A stretch of DNA of 64,000 bases from contig NZ_LR882982.1 of the NCBI RefSeq assembly GCF_904831005.1, positions 2,976,001 through 3,040,000 of the forward strand, written 5' to 3'. Made by a program: the position numbers and the translations under genes. The notes beneath the pieces were generated by a model. That model was not told the DNA's origin and made no database searches. It saw only the letters and a list, made by a program, of their open reading frames with translations. This stretch comes from Microbacterium hydrocarbonoxydans. GTDB lineage: Bacteria; Actinomycetota; Actinomycetes; Actinomycetales; Microbacteriaceae. Positions 51,221 to 59,599 of the stretch are shown here, piece by piece; within the stretch, counting starts at the first letter, position 1, and the number at the start of each line of letters is the position of its first letter.

Positions 51221-52201
51221 TCAGGCGCCGAGAGCTGCCGACACGCGCCGCACCAGCTCCTCCGGTCGACGCAGAAGAGGTGAGGTGACCTCGATGACGA
51301 TCCACCCTGCCGCGCGGAGGCGTGCGAGCCTCTCCACGTCGGCCGCCCACTGCTCCCCATGCAGCATGCCGAGATACTCAATGACGACCCGAGCCTCGCG
51401 GTAGACCATGTCGACGCATCCGAGGAAGCGCCCGCGCTCGTCGTAGAGATCCGCGTTGAGCTCGGGTTCAGGCAGGCCGCCGGCGAGCAGGATGCAGCGC
51501 ACTCGTGTCTCGCGCGGCGACCACGAGTCCTCGCGGACGAGTTCGAGCGCGTCTCTGAGCCGTGCCGCCCCGTGTCGGCGTCCGGCGTCGAGCATCGTCT
51601 GCAGATCTGCAAGAGTCGCGAGCGGTGCGCGTCCCGGCGTCCGTCGGCCCCTTCCCTCTCGCCACACGCGGCACATGTGATCGCCGATCGCGACGATGTC
51701 GAACAGCGGAAGTCGGCCGAGCGACGCCCAGGTAGCCGCGGGCGAGGTGACGCGCAGGCCATCGTGCATCGTGATCTCGGTCATGCTCGACAGCGTCCGG
51801 TGACCGACGATGCCGCTCGCGCGTGGAAAGGGTGTGTGTCCGGCGGCGCTGACGTGCAGACCGAGACCGCGGTATGCGGCGATCTGGTCGTCATCGGTGA
51901 ACTCGAGAGGCAGTGGCGCATCCCAGATCGCCGCGGCCGTCTGATGGCTGAAGAAATGGCCGGTATGCAGTCGCGGAGCGTAGACGCGTGCGCGGTGGAC
52001 TCGCGCGCGGCGCTGCCGTTCATAGGGATCCGCGATGTCGTCGAACGTCGGCACCGTTCCGGCGGGAGTGCGCGTGCCGAAGAACGGGGCTTCGAGATCG
52101 GCGCCGCGCAGGCGGTTGCGGCTCACGCCGTGCAGCCGCGCGATGTGCACCGAGAAGCCGGTGCCGCGGAACTCATCGGGAAGGTTCTCTCGAGACGTCA
52201 T
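51221..52201 (-). CDS. DUF559/Vsr-like nuclease-fold protein with AbiEi-like N-terminal part
   Basis: A 326-residue protein. The first 200 residues resemble transcription-factor-like domains found before DUF559 in actinobacteria (HTGHFFSHQTAAAIWDAPLP, MHDGLRVTSPAATWASLG). The C-terminal 100 residues have the restriction-endonuclease-like pattern: Asp in GCVDMVY, Glu in VVIEYLG, then H, W and RAAGWIVIEVT. The usual EYDGxxH is EYLGMLH here, so one acidic residue is missing and activity is doubtful. The start at 52201 is from MTSRENLPDEF. Confidence 0.75.
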   Translation of the reverse strand: MTSRENLPDEFRGTGFSVHIARLHGVSRNRLRGADLEAPFFGTRTPAGTVPTFDDIADPYERQRRARVHRARVYAPRLHTGHFFSHQTAAAIWDAPLPLEFTDDDQIAAYRGLGLHVSAAGHTPFPRASGIVGHRTLSSMTEITMHDGLRVTSPAATWASLGRLPLFDIVAIGDHMCRVWREGRGRRTPGRAPLATLADLQTMLDAGRRHGAARLRDALELVREDSWSPRETRVRCILLAGGLPEPELNADLYDERGRFLGCVDMVYREARVVIEYLGMLHGEQWAADVERLARLRAAGWIVIEVTSPLLRRPEELVRRVSAALGA

Positions 52202-52408
52202 GGTCCACACGCTGACACGCTGCAGTGCTCGACCGACGCCGTTATCCACAGCCTCTCTCCGGCTTCAGATCGCTCACTATGCAGAACCGACGTGCCGAGA
52301 ACTGCAAAGCAAGCGATTCGAAGGGCGCGCGGCCGCCGAACGGAGAAGACCCCCGCCGACCCGATTCGGCGGGGGTCTTTCGCGGTGTCTCACCGCAACG
52401 GGAGCAGA
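52202..52408. repeat. Intergenic region with type-3 palindrome (copy 3) and a terminator
   Basis: The gap holds an imperfect 61-bp palindrome (52263-52323) with outer arms related to CTTCGAATCGCTCACT. A second structure at 52346-52379 is described separately. A single TTATCCACA (52242-52250) is a perfect DnaA-box match but stands alone. Confidence 0.65.
52346..52379 (-). terminator. Intrinsic terminator, likely for the small minus-strand gene at 52412
   Basis: A perfect 14-bp stem AAGACCCCCGCCGA (52346-52359) with 52366-52379. On the minus strand it lies 32 bp after the stop of the small ORF and is followed by TCTCCG; no plus-strand gene ends before it. Confidence 0.7.
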
Positions 52409-52411
52409 CGC

Positions 52412-52694
52412 TCACCGTCGTGCGCGGATGACGTGACTACCCGATCCGGTCTGAGTCTGTGTCCGCGCACCTGCAGTTGTAGTCGGCGAAGGTGTCCGGA
52501 GGGTGAACGCGGCGATAAATCCTCCGACAAGGGCAACACCGCCGCGGGAACCCTCGAGGATGCTCTCCCCGGCGTCACCCTCGATGGGGTGAACGACCGG
52601 CAGCGCGCTGTCGTCGCGACCCACGAGTATGAAGACACCCCTGAGAAATACGGCGAACGAGACGAGAACGGGGGAGCGCTCGATCGCGATTCAC
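52412..52694 (-). pseudogene. Small two-helix membrane protein gene with a probable frameshift
   Basis: The minus strand encodes VLVSFAVFLRGVFILVG, then GRDDSALPVVHPIEGD and a second hydrophobic stretch (GGVALVGGFIAAF) before a Thr/Arg tail ending at 52412. In that frame the only usual start is GTG 52624, which would cut off the first helix. Removing one base from the five-G run at 52670-52674 joins it to GTG 52694 (MNRDRALP), giving a natural 93-residue protein. A terminator follows. The putative start is only 14 bp from the divergent lipoprotein start, which counts against it. Confidence 0.35.
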
Positions 52695-52708
52695 GCCAGA
52701 ATGCAGGA

Positions 52709-53326
52709 ATGGCTCAGCGGATCAGCGTCGTAGCGGCGGCAGCACTCGTCTGTCTCCTGTCCGGCACGACGGCACTTCTCTCGGGATGCGTCGCGTCTGT
52801 GTCCGGCGCCCCCGCGTCGCCCTCAGCGACCACGTCGGCGACGAGCACGGCGTCGACTCCGCAGCCGACCGATTCGGCCACGATCGACCCCGCGGCCGGG
52901 CCCACACCGACGGCCGAGCCCACACCGAGCTGCATGCGTGCGGACGGAGGGGGAATCATCCTGCCCAGCGGACTGCTCAACGTCGACATGTATTCGAGGA
53001 TGCATGACTACGGCGCCCGCGAGGGTGCGACCGGCGCCGCGCAGTATGCCGACGACGGCTCGCTCGCGTCGTACGAAGTCGCGTCCGGCGACTACGAGGA
53101 TGCGATCCTGGATCGATTCTGCGTCGGCGTCTACTACCTGGACGCGCTGAACGCGGTGCGCCGCGGAGGTGCCACTTCTGTGGATCCGACCCGCGCGGTG
53201 TACCCCCCGGACCTCCACGTGGGTGACGAGCTGAATCTCAGCCCGTACACGATCACGACCGTGGGCGACGTCAACGGCGAGGTGTTCGCGTACGAGACGA
53301 GCTTCACGCTGCCACCCCAGCGCTGA
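52709..53326 (+). CDS. Hypothetical lipoprotein
   Basis: A 205-residue exported protein: signal peptide MAQRISVVAAAALVCLLSG, lipobox LLSGC (Cys27), a Ser/Thr/Pro linker of about 45 residues, then a beta-rich domain with two cysteines (PSCMRADGG, DRFCVGVYY) that may form a disulphide. I do not recognise the domain. The ATG has only a weak GCAGGA directly before it. Confidence 0.75.
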   Translation: MAQRISVVAAAALVCLLSGTTALLSGCVASVSGAPASPSATTSATSTASTPQPTDSATIDPAAGPTPTAEPTPSCMRADGGGIILPSGLLNVDMYSRMHDYGAREGATGAAQYADDGSLASYEVASGDYEDAILDRFCVGVYYLDALNAVRRGGATSVDPTRAVYPPDLHVGDELNLSPYTITTVGDVNGEVFAYETSFTLPPQR

Positions 53327-53336
53327 GGTCCATGCT

Positions 53337-53440
53337 GGAAGCGCTTGCGACCTTCGGCCAGCGACTTCACCAGCACCCCTGACTTTTCGCCAGATACCTC
53401 CTGCAAGCGCTTGCAGTGGATGATCCCGCCCTGCTAGCTT
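53337..53440 (+). promoter_or_regulatory. Promoter and double GCAAGCGCTTGC operator of the amylopullulanase gene
   Basis: GGAAGCGCTTGC (53337-53348) and the perfect 16-bp palindrome CTGCAAGCGCTTGCAG (53401-53416) are about 66 bp apart. TTGCAG (53411-53416), 18 bp, TAGCTT (53435-53440) form the likely promoter, so the second operator covers the -35. LacI-type maltose regulators of actinobacteria bind sites like this; no such regulator gene is in the window. Confidence 0.65.
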
Positions 53441-53495
53441 CGCTCGCAAGCCTCCGGACACGTCGTCGTGTCCGCCGCCACCCAGGGAGCATCAC

Positions 53496-56400
53496 TTGTT
53501 CAAGCCGGCTCGGTCGAAGACGACCGCTTCACGTCCGCTCGCCCTCCTCGCCGCCACCGCGCTCGTCGTCTCGGGCTTCGGTGCGACCGGCGCCCTGGAC
53601 GCACCGCCCGCCTCAGCCGCTGAGAAAACGGTAGCGCTGGTCGGCTCGCTGCAGTCGGAGCTCGGCTGTGCCGCCGACTGGGCTCCCGACTGTGCCGAGA
53701 CCGAGCTGGAGCCCACGGGAGTCGAGGGCATCTACTCCGCCGAGTTCGAGATCCCGGCCGGCACGTGGCAGTACAAGGTCGCGGTGAACGACAGCTGGGA
53801 CGAGGCGTACGGGCTCGACGGCGGCGCCGACGACATCCCGCTCACGGTGGCCGGCCCCACGACTCTCCGCTTCACGTTCGACGACACGCTCAAACGCGTC
53901 GGGCTCGAGGCCACCGACCTGCGCGGCGGCTACACCGCAGACGACGACGCGCTCATCGCAGCTCCGGCCCGCCAGGCGGGCGCCGGCGAGCAGTTCTACT
54001 TCGTGATGACCGACCGCTTCGCGAACGGAGACACCTCCAACGACGCCGGCGGCCTCGAGGGCGACCGGCTCACCACGGGGTTCGACCCCGCCGACAAGGG
54101 CTTCTACCAGGGCGGCGACATCGCCGGCATCCGCCAGAACCTCGACTATATCGAGGGCCTCGGCACCTCGGCGATCTGGCTCACACCGAGTTTCGCCAAC
54201 AAGCCCGTGCAGGGCGAGGGCGCGAACGCCTCGGCCGGCTATCACGGCTACTGGATCACCGACTTCACCCGCATCGACCCGCACCTCGGCACCAACGAAG
54301 AGCTGCAGGCGCTGATCGCCGACGCACACGCCCGTGACATCAAGGTGTACTTCGACATCATCACCAACCACACCGCTGACGTCATCGACTACGCCGAGGG
54401 TCAGTACTCGTACATCGATCAGGCGACGAGGCCCTACACGGATGCCGCGGGCACGGCCTTCGACCCGGCCGATCATGCGGGCACCGACGGGTTCCCCGAA
54501 CTCGATCCCGCGACCAGCTTCCCCTACACGCCGGTGGTCGCCGACAGCGAGGCCGACGTCAAGGTGCCGGCGTGGCTGAACGACCCGTCGCTGTACCACA
54601 ACCGCGGTGACTCGACCTGGTCGGGGGAGTCGGTCACGTACGGCGACTTCAGCGGGCTCGACGACCTGATGACCGAGCACCCGACGGTGGTCAACGGCTT
54701 CGTCGACGTCTATGAGCAGTGGGTCGATCTCGGCATCGACGGCTTCCGCATCGACACGGTCAAGCATGTGAACTTCGAGTTCTGGGAGAAGTGGACCGCC
54801 GACGTGCTCGACTATGCGCACGAGAAGGGCAACGACGACTTCTTCATGTTCGGCGAGGTCTACGACGCCGACCCGGTGAAGCTCGCACCGTACGTGCGAG
54901 ACACCGACATGAACTCGATCCTCGACTTCACGTTCCAGTCCTCGGCCGTCAGCTATGCCTCGGGCAACTCGGCCAAGGGGCTGCAGTCGCTGTTCGCGGG
55001 CGACGATCGCTACACGACGCCCGACTCGTCGTCGACCGCACTGCCCACCTTCCTCGGCAACCACGACATGGGAAGGGTGGGATCGTTCCTGCAGACCACG
55101 GATGCTCCGCTCGAGCGCGATGAACTGGCGCACGAGCTCATGTTCCTCACCCGGGGTCAGCCCGTGGTGTACTACGGCGACGAGCAGGGCTTCACCGGCC
55201 CCGGCGGCGACAAGGACGCGCGGCAGTCGCTCTTCGCCACGCAGGTCGCCGAGTACGCGAACCAGAACCTCATCACCGGCGAGCAGGTGGGCGCGGTCGA
55301 CCGCTATGCCACGGATGCTCCGCTCTACGAGCACATCACCGCCCTGTCAGAGCTTCGCGAGGCCCACCCCGCACTCGACGAGGGTGCCCAGATCGAGCGG
55401 TACGCGGCATCCGGTGCGGGCGTCTACGCCTTCTCGCGCGTGGATGCCGACGACAAGGTGGAGTACCTGGTGGCGGTGAACAACGCGACCGCCGCGCAGA
55501 CGGTCGACCTCGCGACGCTCACCGCCGACGCCTCGTACGAGGTGCTCTACGGCGACGCCGCCCCGCTCGCCACGGATGCCGGCGCGGCCGCCTCGATCAC
55601 GGTGCCGGCTCTGTCGGCCGTGGTCTGGAAGGCCGATTCGACAGTCACGGCACCGTCTGAGGCAGCCTCCGTCCAGGTGGCCGTTCCCGCCGCCGGAGCC
55701 GGCGTCACGGGACAGTCCGCGATACAGGCCGACATCGCCGATCAGTGGGCGCAGACGAGCTTCGCCTGGCGCGTCGTCGGCTCCGAGGAGTGGCAGGCGC
55801 TCGGCACCGCGGAGGACACGGAGCCCCGCGTCTTCCACGACATCCGCGACCTCGCGAACGGCACGCTCGTCGAGTACCGGGCGGTGACGACGGATGCCGC
55901 GGGCAACCACGCCGCAGCGTCGACATATGCCTCCGTCGGCAACGCCGTGACGCTGGAGGCCGGCGAGGAGCCCGAGTCGCCGATCGACATGGTGACCGTG
56001 CCCGGCAGCCTCAATTCCGAGATGGGCTGTGCGGGCGACTGGGACCCGGCGTGCGAGAAGGCGAAGCTCACGCTGCGTGCCGACGGCGTGTGGGAGGGGA
56101 CCTTCGATCTGCCGGCGGGCGACTACGAGTACAAGGCCGCGATCAACGGCAGCTGGGCCGTCAACTACGGCGCGAACGGCGTTCCTGACGGCGCGAACGT
56201 CACACTCACCCACGCGGGTGCCCCCCTCTCCTTCTACTTCGACCCGCGCACGAACATCGTGCAGACCACGGCCGACGGCCCCATCGTGACGCTGCCGGGC
56301 TCTCTGCAGGACGAGCTCGGGTGCGCGGCGGACTGGTCTCCCGACTGCCTCGGCACGCTCATGGCCGACGGCGACCGCGACGGCGTCTACGAGTTCTCGA

Positions 56401-59400
56401 CCGCCGACCTGCCCACCGGAGCCTACGAGCTCAAGGTGGCGCACGGCCTGAGCTGGGCCGAGAACTACGGCGCCGACGGAGTGCCGGGCGGCGCGAACAT
56501 CTCGTTCAGCGCCACCGAGGGCAGGGTGACGTCGTTCCGCTACACGCTGGCGACCCATGTTCTCGAGGTCGTCAGCGCCGACCCGCAGCTCCCCGGCACC
56601 GGAGAGCAGCGCGCGCAGTGGATCGACGCCGCGACGATCGCCTGGCCGGCGACTCTCGGATCTGTCGACAAGGCCGCCTACGAGCTGTACTCCTCGGCCG
56701 ACGCCTCGCTCGCGGTGGCCGACGGCGACGTCACGGGCGCCGAGCCGATCGCACTCGAGGCGGTCGAGGGCGGGCTGGCCGACGAGCAGCTGGCCCGATT
56801 CCCGGCCCTCGACGGCTACCTCGCCCTGCGGGTGACGGATGCCGATGCGGCGGCGCTGCTGCGCACGCAGCTGGCAGTCGCCCAGCGTGACGAGGCGGGT
56901 GCGCTCACCGCGTTCACCGGCGTGCAGATCGCCGGCGTGCTCGACGACCGTTATGCCGCGGCCCTCGACGACGTCGACCTGGGCGTGACGTTCTCGGGCA
57001 AGAAGCCGACCTTCCGGTTGTGGGCGCCGACCGCGCAGAGCGCGACCCTGCTCACCTGGAACGAGGGGGCCGACGGAGACCCTGCGCGGCATGAGGCCAC
57101 GTGGGATGCCGCATCCGGCGTCTGGTCGGTCGCGGGATCCAAGGATCTCAAGGGCGACGAGTTCCTGTGGGAGGTCGTGGTCTATGCGCCGACGACCGGC
57201 ACGATCGAGACGAACCGGGTCACGGATCCCTCGTCCATCGCGCTGACGGTGAACTCGCAGCGCTCGATCGCCATCGACCTCGACGACAAGGCCTGGCAGC
57301 CGAAGCAGTGGCAGAAGGCCGACGCCCCGGTCGTCGAACGCGCGGTCGACCGGGCGATCTACGAGCTGCACATCCGCGACTTCTCGATCAGCGACGAGAC
57401 GGTTCCGGCCGATGAGCGTGGCACTTACCTGGCGTTCACCCGCGACAGCGCGGGCACCGATCAGCTGAGGCAGCTCGCGGATGCCGGCATCAACACCGTG
57501 CACCTGCTGCCGTCGTTCGACATCGCCTCGATCGAAGAGGATCGCGCAGCGCAGGCCGTGCCCGACTGCGACCTCGCCTCTTTCGGCCCTGCCGATTCGG
57601 CACAGCAGGCGTGCATCCAGGCGGTCGCCGATGCCGACGGCTTCAACTGGGGCTATGACCCGTATCACTACTCGACGCCCGAGGGTTCGTACGCAGTCGA
57701 CGCCGACGGCGGCGCCAGGGTCAGCGAGTTCCGCTCGATGGTCGGGGCGCTTCACGACATGGATCTGCAGGTCGTGCTCGACGAGGTGTTCAATCACACC
57801 GCGGCATCCGGCCAGGCCGAGAAGTCGGTGCTCGATCAGGTCGTCCCCGGCTACTACCACCGGCTGAACGCGGCGGGCGGAGTCGAGACGTCGACGTGCT
57901 GCCAGAACGTCGCGACCGAGCACCTCGCCGCGCAGAAGCTCATGGTCGACTCGATCGTGACGTGGGCGCGCGACTACAAGGTCGACGGCTTCCGCTTCGA
58001 TCTCATGGGGCACCACTCGACGACGAACATGCAGGCGATCCGCGACGCGCTCGATGCGCTGACCGTCAAGAAGGACGGCATCGACGGCTCGGCGATCCAC
58101 CTGTACGGCGAGGGCTGGAACTTCGGCGAGGTGGCCGACAATGCGCTGTTCGAGCAGGCCACGCAGGGGCAGCTCGGCGGCACCGGCATCGGCACGTTCA
58201 ACGACCGACTGCGTGACGCGGTGCACGGCGGCAGCCCCGTCGACTCGTCGTCGACGTTCCGTCAGGGCTTCGGCACCGGTCTCGGCACCGATCCGAACGG
58301 CGATCCGATCAACGGCACGGTCGAGCAGGCGCTCGCCGACCTCGGCCATGAGACCGATCTGGTCAAGCTCGGGCTCGCGGGCAATCTGCGCGACTTCGAG
58401 TTCACGACGAGCGACGGCTCGGTGACGGCGGGGGAGGCGATCGACTACCGCGGCTCGGCGGCGGGCTATGCCGATCAGCCCGACGAGGTGATCAACTACG
58501 TCGACGCGCACGACAACGAGACGCTCTACGACCTCTCCGTGCTCAAGCTCCCCGTCGACACGACAATGGCCGACCGTGTGCGCATGAACACTCTCGAGCT
58601 CGCGACCGTGACGCTCTCGCAGTCGCCGTCGTTCTGGCACGCCGGCACCGAGCTGCTGCGATCGAAGTCCCTCGATCGCAACAGCTACAACTCGGGCGAC
58701 TGGTTCAACCGCATCGACTGGACGGGTCAGGAGTCGACGTTCGGTTCGGGGCTGCCGACCGCAGCCGACAACGAAGAGAAGTGGCCGATCATGGCGCCGC
58801 TGCTCGCCGACCCCGCGCTCAAGCCGGGCGCGGCCGACATGGCGGCAGCCGAGGCATCCGCTCTCGATCTGCTGCGCATCCGCGACGAGGTCGATCTGCT
58901 GCGGCTCGGCTCGGCCGAGCTGATCCAGCAGAAGGTCACGTTCCCGAACAGCGGTGCGGCGGCGGCGCCGGGCGTGATCCTGATGCAGATCGACGACCTC
59001 ACGGGTCCCGATGCCGACGCCGATCTCGATGGGGCGCTCGTTGCCTTCAACTCGTCTCCCGCGCCGGTCACGCAGACCGTGGAGGGCCTGGCCGGACGCT
59101 CGTTCGCGCTGACGCCCGCTCAGGCGAACGGAGCCGACGCCGTCGTCAAGACCACGACCTGGGATGCCGCGACCGGCACCCTGACGATCCCCGCCCGGTC
59201 GGTCGCCGTGCTCGTCGACGACCAGGTGCAGCCGATCGACACGACCGTGCGCGCGTCGTCGGATGTGTTCGTCAAGGCGGGCAGGAGCGCCGCCGTGAAG
59301 GTGCAGGTCGCATCGGCCGACGGCAGCGATCCCGTGGGCGAGGTGGTCGTGCGCGACCGGGGCGTGGTCGTCGCCACGGCCCCGATCACGGCCGAACACG

Positions 59401-59528
59401 ACGGACGGGTCACCGTGACGGTGCCGAAGCTCGGCCGCGGGCTGCACCTGCTGACGGTGCGGTTCGAGGGAACCGAACCGTGGCAGGACTCCCGGGTGTG
59501 GCTGCCGCTCCCCGTGATCGTGCACTAG
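53496..59528 (+). CDS. Secreted amylopullulanase with two GH13 catalytic domains
   Basis: A 2010-residue exported enzyme with a TTG start preceded by AGGGAG. Order: signal peptide (1-42), X25-type starch domain (45-135), alpha-amylase GH13 (about 160-690; Asp420 in GFRIDTV, Glu454 in FGEVYD, Asp524 in GNHDMG), Fn3/Ig-like linker, two more X25 domains (about 828-1030), CBM48 (about 1165-1280), and pullulanase GH13 with NWGYDP (near 1384), Asp1502 (GFRFDLMG), Glu1539 (YGEGWNFG) and Asp1673 (VDAHDNE). A C-terminal Ig-like domain ends the protein. It should cut both alpha-1,4 and alpha-1,6 bonds of starch or pullulan outside the cell. No wall anchor is seen. Confidence 0.93.
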   Translation: MFKPARSKTTASRPLALLAATALVVSGFGATGALDAPPASAAEKTVALVGSLQSELGCAADWAPDCAETELEPTGVEGIYSAEFEIPAGTWQYKVAVNDSWDEAYGLDGGADDIPLTVAGPTTLRFTFDDTLKRVGLEATDLRGGYTADDDALIAAPARQAGAGEQFYFVMTDRFANGDTSNDAGGLEGDRLTTGFDPADKGFYQGGDIAGIRQNLDYIEGLGTSAIWLTPSFANKPVQGEGANASAGYHGYWITDFTRIDPHLGTNEELQALIADAHARDIKVYFDIITNHTADVIDYAEGQYSYIDQATRPYTDAAGTAFDPADHAGTDGFPELDPATSFPYTPVVADSEADVKVPAWLNDPSLYHNRGDSTWSGESVTYGDFSGLDDLMTEHPTVVNGFVDVYEQWVDLGIDGFRIDTVKHVNFEFWEKWTADVLDYAHEKGNDDFFMFGEVYDADPVKLAPYVRDTDMNSILDFTFQSSAVSYASGNSAKGLQSLFAGDDRYTTPDSSSTALPTFLGNHDMGRVGSFLQTTDAPLERDELAHELMFLTRGQPVVYYGDEQGFTGPGGDKDARQSLFATQVAEYANQNLITGEQVGAVDRYATDAPLYEHITALSELREAHPALDEGAQIERYAASGAGVYAFSRVDADDKVEYLVAVNNATAAQTVDLATLTADASYEVLYGDAAPLATDAGAAASITVPALSAVVWKADSTVTAPSEAASVQVAVPAAGAGVTGQSAIQADIADQWAQTSFAWRVVGSEEWQALGTAEDTEPRVFHDIRDLANGTLVEYRAVTTDAAGNHAAASTYASVGNAVTLEAGEEPESPIDMVTVPGSLNSEMGCAGDWDPACEKAKLTLRADGVWEGTFDLPAGDYEYKAAINGSWAVNYGANGVPDGANVTLTHAGAPLSFYFDPRTNIVQTTADGPIVTLPGSLQDELGCAADWSPDCLGTLMADGDRDGVYEFSTADLPTGAYELKVAHGLSWAENYGADGVPGGANISFSATEGRVTSFRYTLATHVLEVVSADPQLPGTGEQRAQWIDAATIAWPATLGSVDKAAYELYSSADASLAVADGDVTGAEPIALEAVEGGLADEQLARFPALDGYLALRVTDADAAALLRTQLAVAQRDEAGALTAFTGVQIAGVLDDRYAAALDDVDLGVTFSGKKPTFRLWAPTAQSATLLTWNEGADGDPARHEATWDAASGVWSVAGSKDLKGDEFLWEVVVYAPTTGTIETNRVTDPSSIALTVNSQRSIAIDLDDKAWQPKQWQKADAPVVERAVDRAIYELHIRDFSISDETVPADERGTYLAFTRDSAGTDQLRQLADAGINTVHLLPSFDIASIEEDRAAQAVPDCDLASFGPADSAQQACIQAVADADGFNWGYDPYHYSTPEGSYAVDADGGARVSEFRSMVGALHDMDLQVVLDEVFNHTAASGQAEKSVLDQVVPGYYHRLNAAGGVETSTCCQNVATEHLAAQKLMVDSIVTWARDYKVDGFRFDLMGHHSTTNMQAIRDALDALTVKKDGIDGSAIHLYGEGWNFGEVADNALFEQATQGQLGGTGIGTFNDRLRDAVHGGSPVDSSSTFRQGFGTGLGTDPNGDPINGTVEQALADLGHETDLVKLGLAGNLRDFEFTTSDGSVTAGEAIDYRGSAAGYADQPDEVINYVDAHDNETLYDLSVLKLPVDTTMADRVRMNTLELATVTLSQSPSFWHAGTELLRSKSLDRNSYNSGDWFNRIDWTGQESTFGSGLPTAADNEEKWPIMAPLLADPALKPGAADMAAAEASALDLLRIRDEVDLLRLGSAELIQQKVTFPNSGAAAAPGVILMQIDDLTGPDADADLDGALVAFNSSPAPVTQTVEGLAGRSFALTPAQANGADAVVKTTTWDAATGTLTIPARSVAVLVDDQVQPIDTTVRASSDVFVKAGRSAAVKVQVASADGSDPVGEVVVRDRGVVVATAPITAEHDGRVTVTVPKLGRGLHLLTVRFEGTEPWQDSRVWLPLPVIVH

Positions 59529-59535
59529 CCCCATG

Positions 59536-59575
59536 ACGCACGGATGCCGGGGCGCGGGCCCCGGCATCCGTGCGT
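59536..59575. terminator. Bidirectional terminator between amylopullulanase and GH42 genes
   Basis: A perfect 17-bp stem ACGCACGGATGCCGGGG (59536-59552) with 59559-59575, six-base loop, in a convergent gap. Confidence 0.85.
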
Positions 59576-59599
59576 CTGCCGTCTATCGGTGCAGGGCGA

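Noticed and set aside
52242-52250. Replication origin signal from a perfect DnaA box
   Set aside because: A single box with no cluster, no AT-rich stretch and no dnaA/dnaN nearby.
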